Part shown: positions 21,652-21,677 of the stretch, in pieces
Layout of the letters: every line of letters begins with the position of its first letter
Position numbering within the stretch: position 1 is the first letter of the stretch
Assembly (NCBI GenBank): GCA_964615145.1
Contig: CAZTOP010000052.1
Coordinates: forward strand, 1-21,677
Length of the DNA: 21,677 bases
Direction: 5' to 3'
DNA from: CAIVPM01 sp964615145
Lineage (GTDB): Bacteria > Bacteroidota > Bacteroidia > Chitinophagales > Chitinophagaceae
Made by a program: the position numbers and the translations under genes
Notes under the pieces: generated by a model
Database searches by the model: none
Told to the model about the DNA's origin: nothing
The model's input: the letters and a program-made list of their open reading frames with translations, nothing else

Positions 21652-21677
21652 TCAATCCTTGTTCGCCATCGACCTTT

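Overview
The window looks like a chromosomal segment of an AT-rich member of the Bacteroidota, probably from the Chitinophagales/Sphingobacteriales side, although the exact lineage cannot be fixed by reading alone. The evidence is two large proteins ending in a type A type-IX-secretion (T9SS) sorting domain, 'VDHPMGGGEG' in ribosomal protein L2, A-rich leaders with almost no Shine-Dalgarno motifs, and the Bacteroidota-style r-protein order ending secY-map.

Left part (1-9334, plus strand). The window opens inside a large secreted protein of which only the last ~188 residues are present, closed by a clear intrinsic terminator. A 1461-residue paralogue follows. It has a signal peptide, a probable six-bladed NHL beta-propeller, cysteine-containing adhesin repeats, Ig-like modules and the same C-terminal ~180 residues as its neighbour, and it also ends at a strong terminator. 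Next is a stand-alone E2 component of a 2-oxoacid (most likely pyruvate) dehydrogenase complex with two lipoyl domains. After that comes an exported, Asn/Gln-rich protein of unknown function that carries two sets of internal repeats: four LAPI boxes, and four tandem 16-residue beta-type repeats at the C-terminus.

Right part (9339-21677, minus strand, read right to left). This is the S10-spc ribosomal protein supercluster: rplC, rplD, rplW, rplB, rpsS, rplV, rpsC, rplP, rpmC, rpsQ, rplN, rplX, rplE, rpsN, rpsH, rplF, rplR, rpsE, rpmD, rplO, secY and map. It supplies most large-subunit and many small-subunit assembly proteins, the Sec translocon channel, and the N-terminal methionine-removing enzyme that acts on nascent chains. 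rpmD (59 codons) was found by translating the spacer between rpsE and rplO. A terminator-like hairpin lies between rplO and secY, and a 20-bp hairpin lies between secY and map. The cluster stops after map, which meets the unknown gene tail to tail with a 4-nt gap, so the infA-rpmJ-rpsM-rpsK-rpsD-rpoA-rplQ block usually found there is not adjacent.

The r-protein genes never overlap and are separated by unusually roomy spacers (about 27-98 nt). These spacers hold short tandem repeats that abut start codons and small inverted repeats. No mobile element, CRISPR array, tRNA or rRNA was seen. The least explained items are the exported repeat protein at 7334-9334 and the patterned spacers of the r-protein cluster.
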